DNA of 64,000 nucleotides from Phytoactinopolyspora mesophila (GCF_010122465.1 NZ_WLZY01000006.1:274409-338408), one strand, 5' to 3'; shown: positions 35,830-44,803, counted from the stretch's first letter. Numbers and translations: made by a program. Notes: generated from the letters alone by a model not told the origin.

Positions 35830-37199
35830 TGCGCTTGACGTGGGTACAGCCAGAGGATCTGGTTGGGCATGCGCTGCATCAGGCGGCATACGACGGAATC
35901 GACGTTGCCGATCTGCGAGAGCGCTGGGTGGCTGCCGGAGGGAACCCGGAACCGTTACATTCGGGTGCGTCGGGGCGAGCTGTCGGTGAAGCTCTGCGCC
36001 GATTGGCGTTAGATGTGCTCGACGAGGTGGATGGGCGTCCGTCGCCGTTCGACGTCGACGAGCCGACGGATCTGGATGCGATCCGGGCCGTGGCGCCAGG
36101 ATTCGCGGCCGGACGAGTTTTGCCTGAACCCGGGCATGGAGTACTTCTCGACCGGATTCAGGGCGCCTGGACCGGCCGGGCAGCTGGATGCCTGCTGGGC
36201 AAACCGGTGGAGAAGGTCCCGCGGGCCGGCATCCGGGAGATCCTCGAGTCGACCGGACGCTGGCCGCTGAATGGCTGGTTCACTGCTGAGGGCCTTCCCG
36301 ATGACGTCGCGGCACGCTGGCCCTGGAACCGGCGGAGCGCGGCCACCAGCCTGGCCGAGAACATCGACGGCATGCCCGAGGACGACGACCTCAACTTCCC
36401 CATGCTCAATCTGTCTCTCCTCGAACGGCACGGCGCGGCACTGAGCACCGACGACGTCGCCGCCGGGTGGCTGGCCGAGCTCCCCGCCGGCCGGGTGTTC
36501 ACCGCGGAGCGCGTCGCGTACCGAAACCTTCTGCTGGGCATCGCGCCCGAGCGGGCTGCCCGGGTGCGCAACCCCTTCCACGACTGGATCGGCGCCCAGA
36601 TCAGAGGCGACGTGTACGGCTGGGTCAACCCGGCAGACCCGGCAGCCGCGGCGGAGCTCGCCTGGCGAGACTCGGTTCTGAGCCATACCCGCAATGGGGT
36701 CTACGGTGCGATGTTCGTGGCCGCGGCCGGTGCCGCGGCCGTGGTCTCGGACACGGTCGACGACGCTCTCGACGCGGGCATGTCCGTCGTGCCCCCGGCG
36801 TCCCGATACGCCGAGGCGGTCCGGTTCGCACGCTCGTTGCCTGGGGTATACGACGACTTCGAATCGGCAGTGGACGCGATCGAACGGCGATTCGCCGGTC
36901 TACATTGGGTGCATGTGCTCAACAACACCGCGTTGATGGTCGCGGCGCTCGTGTTCGGTCAAGGGGATTTCGCCCGATCGGTCACATTTGCCGTCAGCGG
37001 TGGGTGGGATACCGATTCCAACGGCGCAACTGTAGGTTCTTTGGCGGGTGGTCTGTCGGGATCGTCCTCGTTGCCGGAATACTGGGCCGCGCCGTTGCGA
37101 AATCGAGTCACGTCGACGCTGGCCGGTTTCGACGGCATCGGCTTCGACACGCTCGCCCGGCGCACCCTCGCCGTGTCCGGGTGGATGGGAGAGACATGA
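35826..37199 (+). CDS. ADP-ribosylglycohydrolase-family protein 4 (large, GKPVEK subgroup)
   Basis: 457-aa ARH-family protein of a distinct subgroup. An N-terminal ~110-residue helical extension is followed by GRAAGCLLGKPVEKVP in place of GDALG, EDDDLNFPMLNLSLLE in place of TDDT, and SGGWDTDSNGATVGSLAGGL as the C-terminal metal motif. Asp ligands are present at the second and third motifs. ATG 35826 overlaps the preceding stop. It is divergent from its three neighbours and probably acts on another bond or intermediate in the same pathway. It is coupled by ATGA overlap to ribokinase. Confidence 0.87.
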   Translation: MMRLTWVQPEDLVGHALHQAAYDGIDVADLRERWVAAGGNPEPLHSGASGRAVGEALRRLALDVLDEVDGRPSPFDVDEPTDLDAIRAVAPGFAAGRVLPEPGHGVLLDRIQGAWTGRAAGCLLGKPVEKVPRAGIREILESTGRWPLNGWFTAEGLPDDVAARWPWNRRSAATSLAENIDGMPEDDDLNFPMLNLSLLERHGAALSTDDVAAGWLAELPAGRVFTAERVAYRNLLLGIAPERAARVRNPFHDWIGAQIRGDVYGWVNPADPAAAAELAWRDSVLSHTRNGVYGAMFVAAAGAAAVVSDTVDDALDAGMSVVPPASRYAEAVRFARSLPGVYDDFESAVDAIERRFAGLHWVHVLNNTALMVAALVFGQGDFARSVTFAVSGGWDTDSNGATVGSLAGGLSGSSSLPEYWAAPLRNRVTSTLAGFDGIGFDTLARRTLAVSGWMGET

Positions 37200-38122
37200 G
37201 CGAGAAGACCATCGTGGTCCTGGGCAGCGCCAACATGGATCTAGTCGTCAGTACTGAACGGGCCCCTGACATGGGAGAAACGGTGACGGGGCGCACGTTC
37301 CGCACCGTGCCCGGCGGGAAGGGGGCCAATCAAGCTCTGGCCGCCGCCCGAGCTGGCGGGACGGTCCGATTTCTCGGCGCCGTAGGCGACGACGAGTTCG
37401 GGCACCGTATCCAGAGACTGCTCTCCGCCGACGGAGTCGACGTCAGCGGGATGACCGCCAGCAACGAGCCGACCGGCACGGCACACATCACCGTGGACGG
37501 TGGCGGTGGCAACTCCATCATCGTGGTGCCTGGTGCCAACGGCACCGTCACGACGCTCACCGACGAGCACCGGGGCGTTATCTCGTCGGCGGCCACATTA
37601 TTGCTGCAGCTCGAGTTGCCGCTGAAACTGGTGACCGAGGCATCGGCGTTCGCCCGCTGGGCAGGCGTGCGAACCGTGCTGACGCCGGCGCCGGTTATCC
37701 CGTTGCCGGAAGCGTTGCTCGACAACGTCGACCTCCTGGTGGCCAACGAACATGAGGCCGCGGTGCTGGCCGGGCACCCGGGCACGGGCTCGGCCATCGA
37801 CGAGGCAGAGGCCATGGCACGTACACTCGCCAAACGCACCAAGGAGGTGGTCGTCACCCTTGGCGACCAAGGTGCGATGTACGCCTCGGGCGCAGGCGCC
37901 CCGGTCCATGTGCCGGCTTTCGAGGTCGACGCGGTGGACACGACCGCCGCCGGCGACACGTTCGTGGGTGTCCTCGCGGCCGGACTGGCCGAGGACCTGC
38001 CTGCCGAGGTCGCGCTGCGGCGAGCCTCCGCCGCGGCAGCGCTCGCCGTCAAACGCTTCGGTGCGTCTACATCAATGCCGACCCGGCGGGAGATCGACAA
38101 GTTCCTCGCCGCCAACGAATGA
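37196..38122 (+). CDS. rbsK: Ribokinase (PfkB family)
   Basis: 308-aa PfkB-type kinase that would phosphorylate ribose (or ribose released by the glycohydrolases) at the 5 position. It has the N-terminal substrate motif GSANMDLVV, the first PfkB signature PGGKGANQALAAARAGG (residues about 40-56) and the second signature DTTAAGDTFVG with the catalytic Asp (about 250-262). The length is typical. ATG 37196 overlaps the stop of the fourth glycohydrolase gene. Its presence is the best pointer that the cluster yields free ribose. Confidence 0.9.
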   Translation: MSEKTIVVLGSANMDLVVSTERAPDMGETVTGRTFRTVPGGKGANQALAAARAGGTVRFLGAVGDDEFGHRIQRLLSADGVDVSGMTASNEPTGTAHITVDGGGGNSIIVVPGANGTVTTLTDEHRGVISSAATLLLQLELPLKLVTEASAFARWAGVRTVLTPAPVIPLPEALLDNVDLLVANEHEAAVLAGHPGTGSAIDEAEAMARTLAKRTKEVVVTLGDQGAMYASGAGAPVHVPAFEVDAVDTTAAGDTFVGVLAAGLAEDLPAEVALRRASAAAALAVKRFGASTSMPTRREIDKFLAANE

Positions 38123-38146
38123 CAACCAGCAACGGAGACTGAACCG

Positions 38147-39331
38147 ATGGGGCCTCTACAGGGTATCCGGGTGGTGGACGCGTCCACGCTGTTCGCCGGT
38201 CCGCTGACGGCGATGCACCTCGGCGACATGGGGGCCGACGTCGTGAAGGTCGAGCACCCGCGCCGCCCCGATCCCGCGCGAGGACATGGTGCGGCCAAAG
38301 CCGGGCACAACCTGTGGTCGAAGACGCTGGGCCGGAACAAGCGGGCGATCACAATCGATCTGTCCCAGCCCGCCGGGCAGGACGTGTTCGTCAAGCTGGC
38401 CGCCGAAGCCGACGTCGTCGTCGAGAACTTCCGCCCGGACACGCTCGAACGCTGGAACCTCGGGTACGAGCGGCTGGCCGCCGGCAACCCCGGGCTGGTG
38501 CTGGCCCGGCTCACCGGGTTCGGTCAGATCGGTCCGTATCGCCGCCGGCCGGGCTTCGGCACCTTGGCCGAGGCGATGAGCGGGTTCGCGGCGATGACCG
38601 GTGAACCCGACGGGCCGCCCACTCTGCCGCCGTTCGGGCTGGCGGATGGCATTGCCTCGTTGGCCGCCGCATACGCGGTGATGACCGCGTTGCACGCGCG
38701 CCACAGCACCGGCCGCGGCCAGGTGGTGGACCTAGCCATCGTCGAGCCGATCCTGGCGATGCTCGGCCCGCAGCTGACCCAGTGGGACCAGCTAGGCACG
38801 GTGCAGCCACGTACGGGGAACCGCTCGGTGAACAACGCGCCGCGTAATACTTACCAATGCGCTGACGGGCGGTGGGTCGCGGTGTCCACGAGCTCACAGA
38901 ACATCGCTGAGCGCGTCATGCGGCTGGTCGGGCGCCCAGATGTGGTCGGTGAGCCGTGGTTCGCCACCGGCGCCGGCCGCGTCGCGCACGCTGATGAACT
39001 CGATGCCGCGGTAGCGTCCTGGGTGGGGGAGCGCAGCCGCGACGAAGTCGTTGCGGAGTTCGAGAAGGCCGAGGCCGCGGTGGCGCCGATCTACGACGCC
39101 TCCGACATCGCCGCCGATCCGCAGTTCGGCGCGCTGGGGACGGTCGTGCGTGTCGACGATCCCGACTTGGGCTCGGTGGCCATGCAGAACGTCCTCTTCC
39201 GGCTCTCCGAGACGCCGGGCAGGATTCGTTTCGCAGGCCGCGCACATGGCGCGGACACCGACGACGTCCTGGCCGAGCTCGGGTACAACGCCGCCGATGT
39301 CCGTTCACTCCGCGAGACTGGCATCATCTGA
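38147..39331 (+). CDS. CaiB/BaiF (family III) CoA transferase
   Basis: 394-aa family III CoA transferase, moving CoA between carboxylic acids. The N-terminal GIRVVDASTLFAGPLTAMHLGDMGADVVKVE (split here as GIRVVDASTLFAGPL and MGADVVKVE) is diagnostic, as is the GRGQVVDLAIVEPILAML region. At the position of the catalytic Asp169 of formyl-CoA transferase (QDA) this protein appears to have Glu (VEP). ATG 38147 has CGGAGA upstream and follows rbsK by 24 bp. With the CoA-ester lyase at 40.1 kb it could activate and cleave a short hydroxy-dicarboxylate such as citramalate or malate; substrates are inferred. Confidence 0.86.
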   Translation: MGPLQGIRVVDASTLFAGPLTAMHLGDMGADVVKVEHPRRPDPARGHGAAKAGHNLWSKTLGRNKRAITIDLSQPAGQDVFVKLAAEADVVVENFRPDTLERWNLGYERLAAGNPGLVLARLTGFGQIGPYRRRPGFGTLAEAMSGFAAMTGEPDGPPTLPPFGLADGIASLAAAYAVMTALHARHSTGRGQVVDLAIVEPILAMLGPQLTQWDQLGTVQPRTGNRSVNNAPRNTYQCADGRWVAVSTSSQNIAERVMRLVGRPDVVGEPWFATGAGRVAHADELDAAVASWVGERSRDEVVAEFEKAEAAVAPIYDASDIAADPQFGALGTVVRVDDPDLGSVAMQNVLFRLSETPGRIRFAGRAHGADTDDVLAELGYNAADVRSLRETGII

Positions 39332-39778
39332 GCCCGACGTGGCATGGCCTGGGCGAAGAACGAACATATCGGTCTGGGCGAAATCCTCGCCGGTGCACAG
39401 GATCGGGAGATCGCGTTCAGCGGCCAGGCCGTAGGTGAAGCAATCGCCGTAATTCAGCGCCGCTGGATGGCGACCCTTGCCGAAGCGGCGCCATCCCTCC
39501 AAGGACCTCAAGGCGATCTCCGGAGTCACGTCGACCAGCGTGATCTCTGAATCACGCACGAACCTGTCGGCCGTGCCGGTTCCTGTTGGCCCGAACCTGG
39601 ACTCGAGGACGATACCGAGCTCGAGGTAGGTGCCGGTCGACATGTAGCACCGGGAGGCTTCGACCAGAGTGTTGATGAGCCAGCCGGAGCCGGGCTCGTC
39701 GAACAGGACGGCCGTGACCGCGGACGTGTCGACCACCAGCGCCGCAGTGTCAGTTACTAAGGACGTATCGGCGGTCAC
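39305..39778 (-). CDS. vapC: VapC-type PIN-domain toxin
   Basis: 157-aa PIN-domain ribonuclease toxin. Acidic residues expected for the Mg site are visible: Asp17 in VVDTSAVTAVLFDEP, the Glu of TYLELGIVLE and the Asp of NYGDCFTYGLAAE, with the closing strand LPILCTGEDF. GTG 39778 overlaps the antitoxin stop, the usual coupled arrangement. Its 3' end overlaps the CoA-transferase gene by 27 bp on the opposite strand. Toxins of this group cleave specific tRNA or rRNA sites; the target is unknown. The pair interrupts an otherwise metabolic cluster. Confidence 0.9.
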   Translation of the reverse strand: MTADTSLVTDTAALVVDTSAVTAVLFDEPGSGWLINTLVEASRCYMSTGTYLELGIVLESRFGPTGTGTADRFVRDSEITLVDVTPEIALRSLEGWRRFGKGRHPAALNYGDCFTYGLAAERDLPILCTGEDFAQTDMFVLRPGHATSGSDDASLAE

Positions 39779-40026
39779 GTGGGTAAGCCGTGCTCGTCGT
39801 AACCGATGATCTCTTCGGGGGGCCGGGAATCGATGACCGGGTACGTCTGGACTTCGGCCTGCAGCGCGTTGAGCCGGCGGGTCATGGCAGACGCCCGGCG
39901 ACCACGTACCCGTTCGAGCCGTTCACGCAGCGCTACGACGACGGCCTCGGTGATGGACTCACCTGTTGCCGCCGTGAGCTCGCGGGCCAGCTGATCCGCT
40001 TCAGGGTTCTTGACGCTCAGTGCCAT
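39775..40026 (-). CDS. vapB: VapB-type antitoxin
   Basis: 83-aa antitoxin. Residues 1-40 (ALSVKNPEADQLARELTAATGESITEAVVVALRERL) form the ribbon-helix-helix-like DNA-binding part of the Rv0623/PSK group; this stretch is cited in pieces: ALSVKNPEADQLAREL and TGESITEAVVVALRER. The C-terminal half, with RPPEEIIGYDEHGLPT, is the toxin-wrapping tail, ending in a GYDEHGLP motif common in VapB proteins. ATG 40026 has no leader; TAGAAT ends six bases upstream, indicating a leaderless mRNA. Confidence 0.9.
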   Translation of the reverse strand: MALSVKNPEADQLARELTAATGESITEAVVVALRERLERVRGRRASAMTRRLNALQAEVQTYPVIDSRPPEEIIGYDEHGLPT

Positions 40027-40059
40027 GGATCCATTCTACCTAGAAAGGAAGAAATCTAG
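40027..40059 (-). promoter_or_regulatory. vapBC promoter and operator
   Basis: On the minus strand the -10-like TAGAAT (40033-40038) ends six bases before the vapB ATG. Upstream of it CTAGA (40040-40044) and TCTAG (40055-40059) form an inverted repeat across the spacer and -35 region, a good position for VapBC autorepression. Confidence 0.5.
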
Positions 40060-40127
40060 AACCGCCTGATATCGACGGCGTCGTCCCCAGTGACAGGGCT
40101 GCGGCGCGAATGCGGGAAGCTGTAGAC

Positions 40128-40961
40128 ATGAGTATCGTGCTGACCCAGCTGTATGTCCCGGCTGACCGGCCGGACCGGGTGCGCAAGGCGCTCGCGGGCG
40201 ACGCGGACGTGGTGATCATCGACCTGGAGGACGCCGTGGCGCCGCCGGGTAAGGAGACGGCGCGGTCGGCGATCCCCGAGCTGATCGCCGAGGTTCCGGG
40301 GCGTCCGGTCCAGGTCCGGATCAACGGCATGGCCTCGCCGTGGGCTGCGGCCGACCTGACGATGGTGGCGGCGCTGCCGGCACATGTCGAGGTACGGCTG
40401 CCGATGGTCGTGTCACCGGCCGACGTCGAAGCGGCAACCGGCGTGACGGGAGAACGGCCCGTGCATGCACTGATCGAGACGGCCGCGGGGGTGGAAGCTG
40501 CCGGAGAGATCGCCCGGACCAGCGGCGTGGCCTCGATCGGCCTGGGCGAGGCCGACCTGGCCTCAGATCTCGGTACGTCGGACGAGGCCGCGTTGTCGTG
40601 GTGCCGGCAGCGCATCGTGGTGGCCGCCCGCGCGGCCGGGCTGGCCGCGCCCGCGGCGGCCGTATACACCAATGTCCACGACCTGGACGGCCTTGCGGAG
40701 ACAACCCGGCAAGCACGGCGCTGGGGATTCGTCGGCCGGGCCGCCATCCATCCGCGGCAGCTGCCGGTGATCGTGGCCGCGTTCGCACCGGATGCGGACG
40801 AACTCCGGCGGGCCCGTGATGTTCTCGACAGCGTCGAGGATGCCCAATCTCGCGGCGACGGCACTTCAGTGCTCGCTGACGGCAGCTTCCTCGACGTGGC
40901 AATGGTGCAGCAGGCTCGCCGCGTCGTCGAACTGCACGAGCGGACCAGCACGGGAGGCTGA
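40128..40961 (+). CDS. HpcH/HpaI aldolase / CoA-ester lyase family protein (CitE-like)
   Basis: 277-aa TIM-barrel lyase. The opening LYVPADRPDRVRKAL, the metal ligand region VVIIDLEDAV with its acidic pair, the CoA-binding VRINGMASPW, the catalytic Glu region HALIETAAGVEAA and the GLGEADLASDLG motif are all typical of malyl-, citramalyl- or citryl-CoA lyases. The terminal IHPRQLPVI is also conserved. ATG 40128 follows GGGAAG by about ten bases. It is separated from the CoA-transferase gene only by vapBC, so the two probably belong to one pathway. The exact acyl-CoA cannot be told from sequence. Confidence 0.87.
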   Translation: MSIVLTQLYVPADRPDRVRKALAGDADVVIIDLEDAVAPPGKETARSAIPELIAEVPGRPVQVRINGMASPWAAADLTMVAALPAHVEVRLPMVVSPADVEAATGVTGERPVHALIETAAGVEAAGEIARTSGVASIGLGEADLASDLGTSDEAALSWCRQRIVVAARAAGLAAPAAAVYTNVHDLDGLAETTRQARRWGFVGRAAIHPRQLPVIVAAFAPDADELRRARDVLDSVEDAQSRGDGTSVLADGSFLDVAMVQQARRVVELHERTSTGG

Positions 40962-41203
40962 GCCGATTCGTGAGAACAGATGCCGGTATCCTGCGGTGGA
41001 GTGGATTTGACGACTAGTCACGCTCAGATGTTGCCGATTCGTGACCAAGAGTTATGCCCGTAGGTCTTCCGTTGTGACCAGAAGCGCCATATTTTTCGGC
41101 CTACGTGCCTTTCGAGCGGATCACCTTCGCGGCAAGGCTGCGCACGCCCGTTTCGCGCAGCCTTACGAAGGCACGCGTCGTCGACCTACGACAAGGAGCG
41201 AGA

Positions 41204-43972
41204 ATGACGCGTCCACAAGACAGACCGATTCGGCGAGCCGGAATCCGGCGAGCCGGACTCGGTGTGGCGGCAACGGCAGGGATGTTGGCAGCGACGATCG
41301 GTGTCCCGGTGGGTGGCGACGTCGCCTCCGCGGAGCACGCCGACAGCTACCTCGGATCGGCATCTGACCTGACCGACCTCCCACCTGCCGGTTCCGAGTT
41401 GGAGCATGAGGTTTCCGGTGCATGGTTCATCGAACTGACCGAAGCCCCTGCCGCCCGTGGTGGGCAGCGGGCTGAGCTCAACCGGCAGCAGCGGCGGCTG
41501 TTGGCCGAGGCTGACGAGCTCGACGCCGACCTGGAGGTGCGCTACTCGTTCCAGGAGTTGTGGAACGGTGTGTCGGTGGACGCCTCTGAGGCCGCGATCG
41601 CCCGGATTCGTCAGTCCGACGAGGTAGCCGCGGTCTATCCGGTGCTGACGATCGAAGCCCCGGAGCCAGGAGGGTTGGCTGAGCCCGCGATGGAGTCCGC
41701 CCTCGGCATGACCGGGGCGGATATCGCGCAGAGCGAGCTGGGCCTCGACGGCAGCGGGCTGCGGGTCGCCGTCGTCGACTCCGGTATCGACTATGACCAT
41801 CCCGACTTCGGCGGGGCCGGTGTACCTGGCGGAACGGGTTTCCCCACCGAGCGGATTCCGTTCGGATGGGACTTCGTGGGCGACGACTTCAACGCCGACC
41901 CATCGTCGCCGGCCTATAACCCAGTGCCGATGCCCAACGACGACCCGATGGACTGTGGTGGGCACGGAACCCACGTCGCCGGCATTGTCGGGGCCGACGG
42001 CGATACCGCCGAAGGTGGTGTCCGCGGTGTGGCGCCGGGCGCTGAGCTCGGTGCGTACCGGGTCTTCGGCTGTGGTGGGTCCACTACTGCGGACATCATT
42101 CTGGCCGCGCTGGAGATGGCTTACGACGACGGCATGGACGTGGTCAACATGAGCCTCGGCGCCGCCTTCGCCACGTGGCCGCAGTACCCGACGGCCGCGG
42201 CGAGCGACACACTCGTCGACCAGGGCGTCGTCGTGGTGGCGTCGATCGGCAACAGCGGTGCGGCTGGAACGTGGTCGGCCGGCGCGCCGGGTGTCGGCGA
42301 GAAGGTGATCGGCGTCGCGTCCTTCGACAACGCCGAGTTCGCCGCGCGGGCGTTCCGCGCGTCGCCGGACGACGAGCTGTTCGGCTACAGCAACGCCACG
42401 GCGGCACCGGAGGCGCCTGAAGAGGGCAGCATCGTGATGAGCCGGACCGGAACCCCCGAGACGGCTGACGACGCCTGCAACACGGCTGGGGAGTTGCCCG
42501 ACCTGAGCGGCACCGCCGCGCTGGTCCGGCGCGGCGAGTGCACGTTCTACGAGAAGGCGATCAACGCGCAGAACGCCGGTGCCGACGCCGTCGTGCTGTA
42601 CAACAACGTCGCGGGCAGCTTCGCTCCGACCGTTGCGCCGCCGACTCCGGACGACCCCGCGATCACCATTCCGGTCGTCGCGATCTCGCAGGCTGACGGA
42701 CACGAGCTGGACAGCCGCATCGTCGCCGGTGAAACCACACTCACCTGGACCGATGAGCGCACGATCGTCGAGAACGTCACCGGTGGGCTGATCTCGTCGT
42801 TCAGTTCGTACGGCATGACGGCTGACCTGACACTCAAGCCGGACATCGGTGCGCCGGGTGGGCTCATCCGCTCGACCTATCCGCTGGAGCTCGACAGCTA
42901 TGCCGTGCTCTCCGGAACGTCCATGTCGGCGCCGCATGTGGCCGGTGCGATCGCGTTGCTGCTCGAGGCCCGGCCGGACACTGAGCCGGAGGCGGTTCGG
43001 GAGATATTGCAGAACCACGCCGTACCGGCTGACTGGTCGCTCGTTCCCGACGCCGGCTACATCGAGCCCGCGCACCGCCAGGGCGCGGGGATGCTCTCCA
43101 TCGACAAGTCCATCCTCGCCGAGACCGCCGTGGTGCCTGGCAAACTCTCGTTGGGGGACAGCGCCGACGGTCCGGTGACGTCGGACATCACTGTCCGCAA
43201 CGACAGCTCGGACGACGTCACATACGAGCTTTCCTCGATCGATGCCATCACCACGGCTGACGAGCCGCACAACCCCGGCTTCTACCTGGGCGGGGCCGGC
43301 GTCGACTTCGGCACGGAGACCGTCACGGTGCCGGCCGGGGGTGAAGTCGACCTGCAGGTGACGATCACCGCGCCGGACGGACCAGACCTGGGACAGTACG
43401 GCGGGTATCTGGTTTTGTCCCCGGATGAGGGAGACACCCTTCGTGTCCCGTTCGCCGGGCTGGTTGGTGACTACCAGAGTGTCGACGTGCTCGGCGACGC
43501 AGGCGCGGGCCTCCCCGAACTCGGCGAGGTCGTGGCGTGCGACCGTTTCGTCGAGCTCGATTGCACGATGAACGCCGAGTACGAGTTGTTGCCCGACGGC
43601 GGGACGTTCAGCATGGCCGAGCCCGGTGATATGCCGGTCATCCTGGTGAACCGCCAGTACCCGGCCGAGAACCTGAAGCTCGAGCTGTTCCGGGCCCGCT
43701 CCGATGGCAGCGTCGGACCGCCGTTCGCCGGCCGGAACAACCTGGTGTTCTCGATCGATCATCTCGGCCGCAGCGCCGCCGCCAACGCGTTCAACGCCTA
43801 CGTCTGGGACGGCACCCGGCCGGTGGGTCGTCGCGGGATGTCGGTGGACGTGCCGGACGGGCAGTACATCCTCCGGATGACGGTGCTGAAGCCGCTGGGC
43901 GACCCGAAGAACCCGGACCATGTCGAGACCTGGGATTCCCCGGTGATCACCGTGGACCGTAGCGGCAGCTGA
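41204..43972 (+). CDS. Secreted subtilisin-like (S8) serine protease with PA domain
   Basis: 922-aa exported protease. The N-terminus has a twin-arginine-like RRAGIRRAGLG and a hydrophobic stretch ending near SAEHADS. An I9-type propeptide follows (about 65-155). The catalytic triad is seen as Asp in VAVVDSGIDYDHPDF (about residue 191), His in GGHGTHVAGIVG (about 254) and Ser in SGTSMSAPHVAG (about 574). A PA insert (GTAALVRRGECTFYEKAINA) lies between His and Ser. The C-terminal ~330 residues are beta-rich Fn-like domains. AAGGAG precedes ATG 41204. It is monocistronic, followed by a hairpin. No wall anchor is seen, so it is probably released. Confidence 0.92.
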   Translation: MTRPQDRPIRRAGIRRAGLGVAATAGMLAATIGVPVGGDVASAEHADSYLGSASDLTDLPPAGSELEHEVSGAWFIELTEAPAARGGQRAELNRQQRRLLAEADELDADLEVRYSFQELWNGVSVDASEAAIARIRQSDEVAAVYPVLTIEAPEPGGLAEPAMESALGMTGADIAQSELGLDGSGLRVAVVDSGIDYDHPDFGGAGVPGGTGFPTERIPFGWDFVGDDFNADPSSPAYNPVPMPNDDPMDCGGHGTHVAGIVGADGDTAEGGVRGVAPGAELGAYRVFGCGGSTTADIILAALEMAYDDGMDVVNMSLGAAFATWPQYPTAAASDTLVDQGVVVVASIGNSGAAGTWSAGAPGVGEKVIGVASFDNAEFAARAFRASPDDELFGYSNATAAPEAPEEGSIVMSRTGTPETADDACNTAGELPDLSGTAALVRRGECTFYEKAINAQNAGADAVVLYNNVAGSFAPTVAPPTPDDPAITIPVVAISQADGHELDSRIVAGETTLTWTDERTIVENVTGGLISSFSSYGMTADLTLKPDIGAPGGLIRSTYPLELDSYAVLSGTSMSAPHVAGAIALLLEARPDTEPEAVREILQNHAVPADWSLVPDAGYIEPAHRQGAGMLSIDKSILAETAVVPGKLSLGDSADGPVTSDITVRNDSSDDVTYELSSIDAITTADEPHNPGFYLGGAGVDFGTETVTVPAGGEVDLQVTITAPDGPDLGQYGGYLVLSPDEGDTLRVPFAGLVGDYQSVDVLGDAGAGLPELGEVVACDRFVELDCTMNAEYELLPDGGTFSMAEPGDMPVILVNRQYPAENLKLELFRARSDGSVGPPFAGRNNLVFSIDHLGRSAAANAFNAYVWDGTRPVGRRGMSVDVPDGQYILRMTVLKPLGDPKNPDHVETWDSPVITVDRSGS

Positions 43973-44010
43973 TTCGGGCCCGACGAGGTAGTTGATCCGG
44001 TAGACGGATG

Positions 44011-44045
44011 TGGCGCTGGTGCCGGGAAGCCCGGCATCAGCGCCA
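44011..44045. terminator. Hairpin terminator after the S8 protease
   Basis: TGGCGCTGGTGCCGGG (44011-44026) and CCCGGCATCAGCGCCA (44030-44045) form a 16-bp stem with one G-U pair and a three-base loop. It lacks a T-run, which is common for actinobacterial terminators. Confidence 0.75.
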
Positions 44046-44085
44046 ACACCGCGAATAATCGCTGTCGTCCGGTCGGTCAGGCGCC

Positions 44086-44091
44086 TAGGCT
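44086..44091 (+). promoter_or_regulatory. Putative -10 box (TAGGCT) for a leaderless transcript
   Basis: TAGGCT ends seven bases before GTG 44099, which has no ribosome-binding site. Confidence 0.4.
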
Positions 44092-44098
44092 GCGGGAC

Positions 44099-44803
44099 GT
44101 GGATTCGTTCGAGGGCCTGCGTGGCCTGTCCTATCGCGCGGTAGCCGGGCGTCTGCTGGCCAAGGGCTGGAACGTGTGCGGCGTGGGAGACTGGGCCACC
44201 GTGTGGCGCTCGCCGGATGGGGCGCAGGTAGGCAGGGTAAGCCCGTTCGAGCCCGCCTATGAAGTCTTCGTGAATCTCTGCCGCCGCCTCCCCGGGCACC
44301 CTCTGTTGCCCAGGGTTGACGTCGACATGCCGTTGGAAGGCGGAGGCCGGCTCACGGTGATGGAGTTTCTGCTGCTTGCTGATTCGACCGAGGCTGACCT
44401 GGTGTATCAGCGCTGGGCTGCCGCTTCGCCGGGTGATCCGATCACGGAGGTCCGTCGTCAGGCCGAACGCCTCAATGCTGAGGCGGCCACGTCGATTCCG
44501 TTCTGGGGCGGACTCGACCACAACCCGCACAACGTCATGAAGGACCTCTCCGGCGCGGTCAAGCTCGTAGATCTCTTTTACGCCGAGGGTAAAGAGATCT
44601 ACCGGGTCTTACGGGAAGATCCAGCCAAGATCGCCGAGTGCTTTTGGCCCGAGCAGCGGAAGTACATGTGCGACATCGCGGCTGTTGCCCGCCTGTCCAC
44701 GCCAGAGGAGATAGCTGAACTTCGAACAGCGGCTGAGAGCATCGCTCTGTCAGGCGGGAGCGAGCCAGACGGTGCCCAACGGTGGCAGGCGCAGGACGGT
44801 TGA
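44099..44803 (+). CDS. Protein of unknown function with kinase-fold features
   Basis: 234-aa protein. The segment [20 protein letters not shown] followed by LVDLFY resembles the catalytic loop (D..N) and metal-binding segment of protein-kinase or APH-like folds. The N-terminal [20 protein letters not shown] resembles a nucleotide-binding hairpin, with Arg where a Lys would be expected. The order of features (hairpin, hinge TVMEFLLL, catalytic loop, DLF) fits a small kinase-like protein, perhaps a maltokinase-type or phage-like kinase. GTG 44099 is supported by a TAGGCT seven bases upstream. Its last 54 bp overlap the 3' end of glgB on the other strand. No function is assigned. Confidence 0.6.
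   Translation: MDSFEGLRGLSYRAVAGRLLAKGWNVCGVGDWATVWRSPDGAQVGRVSPFEPAYEVFVNLCRRLPGHPLLPRVDVDMPLEGGGRLTVMEFLLLADSTEADLVYQRWAAASPGDPITEVRRQAERLNAEAATSIPFWGGLDHNPHNVMKDLSGAVKLVDLFYAEGKEIYRVLREDPAKIAECFWPEQRKYMCDIAAVARLSTPEEIAELRTAAESIALSGGSEPDGAQRWQAQDG

Noticed and set aside
41186..44530. Open frame of 1114 codons on the minus strand opposite the S8 protease
   Set aside because: It is antisense to a protease with a complete catalytic triad; its composition (Arg/His/Gly rich) is typical of a shadow frame in high-GC DNA.
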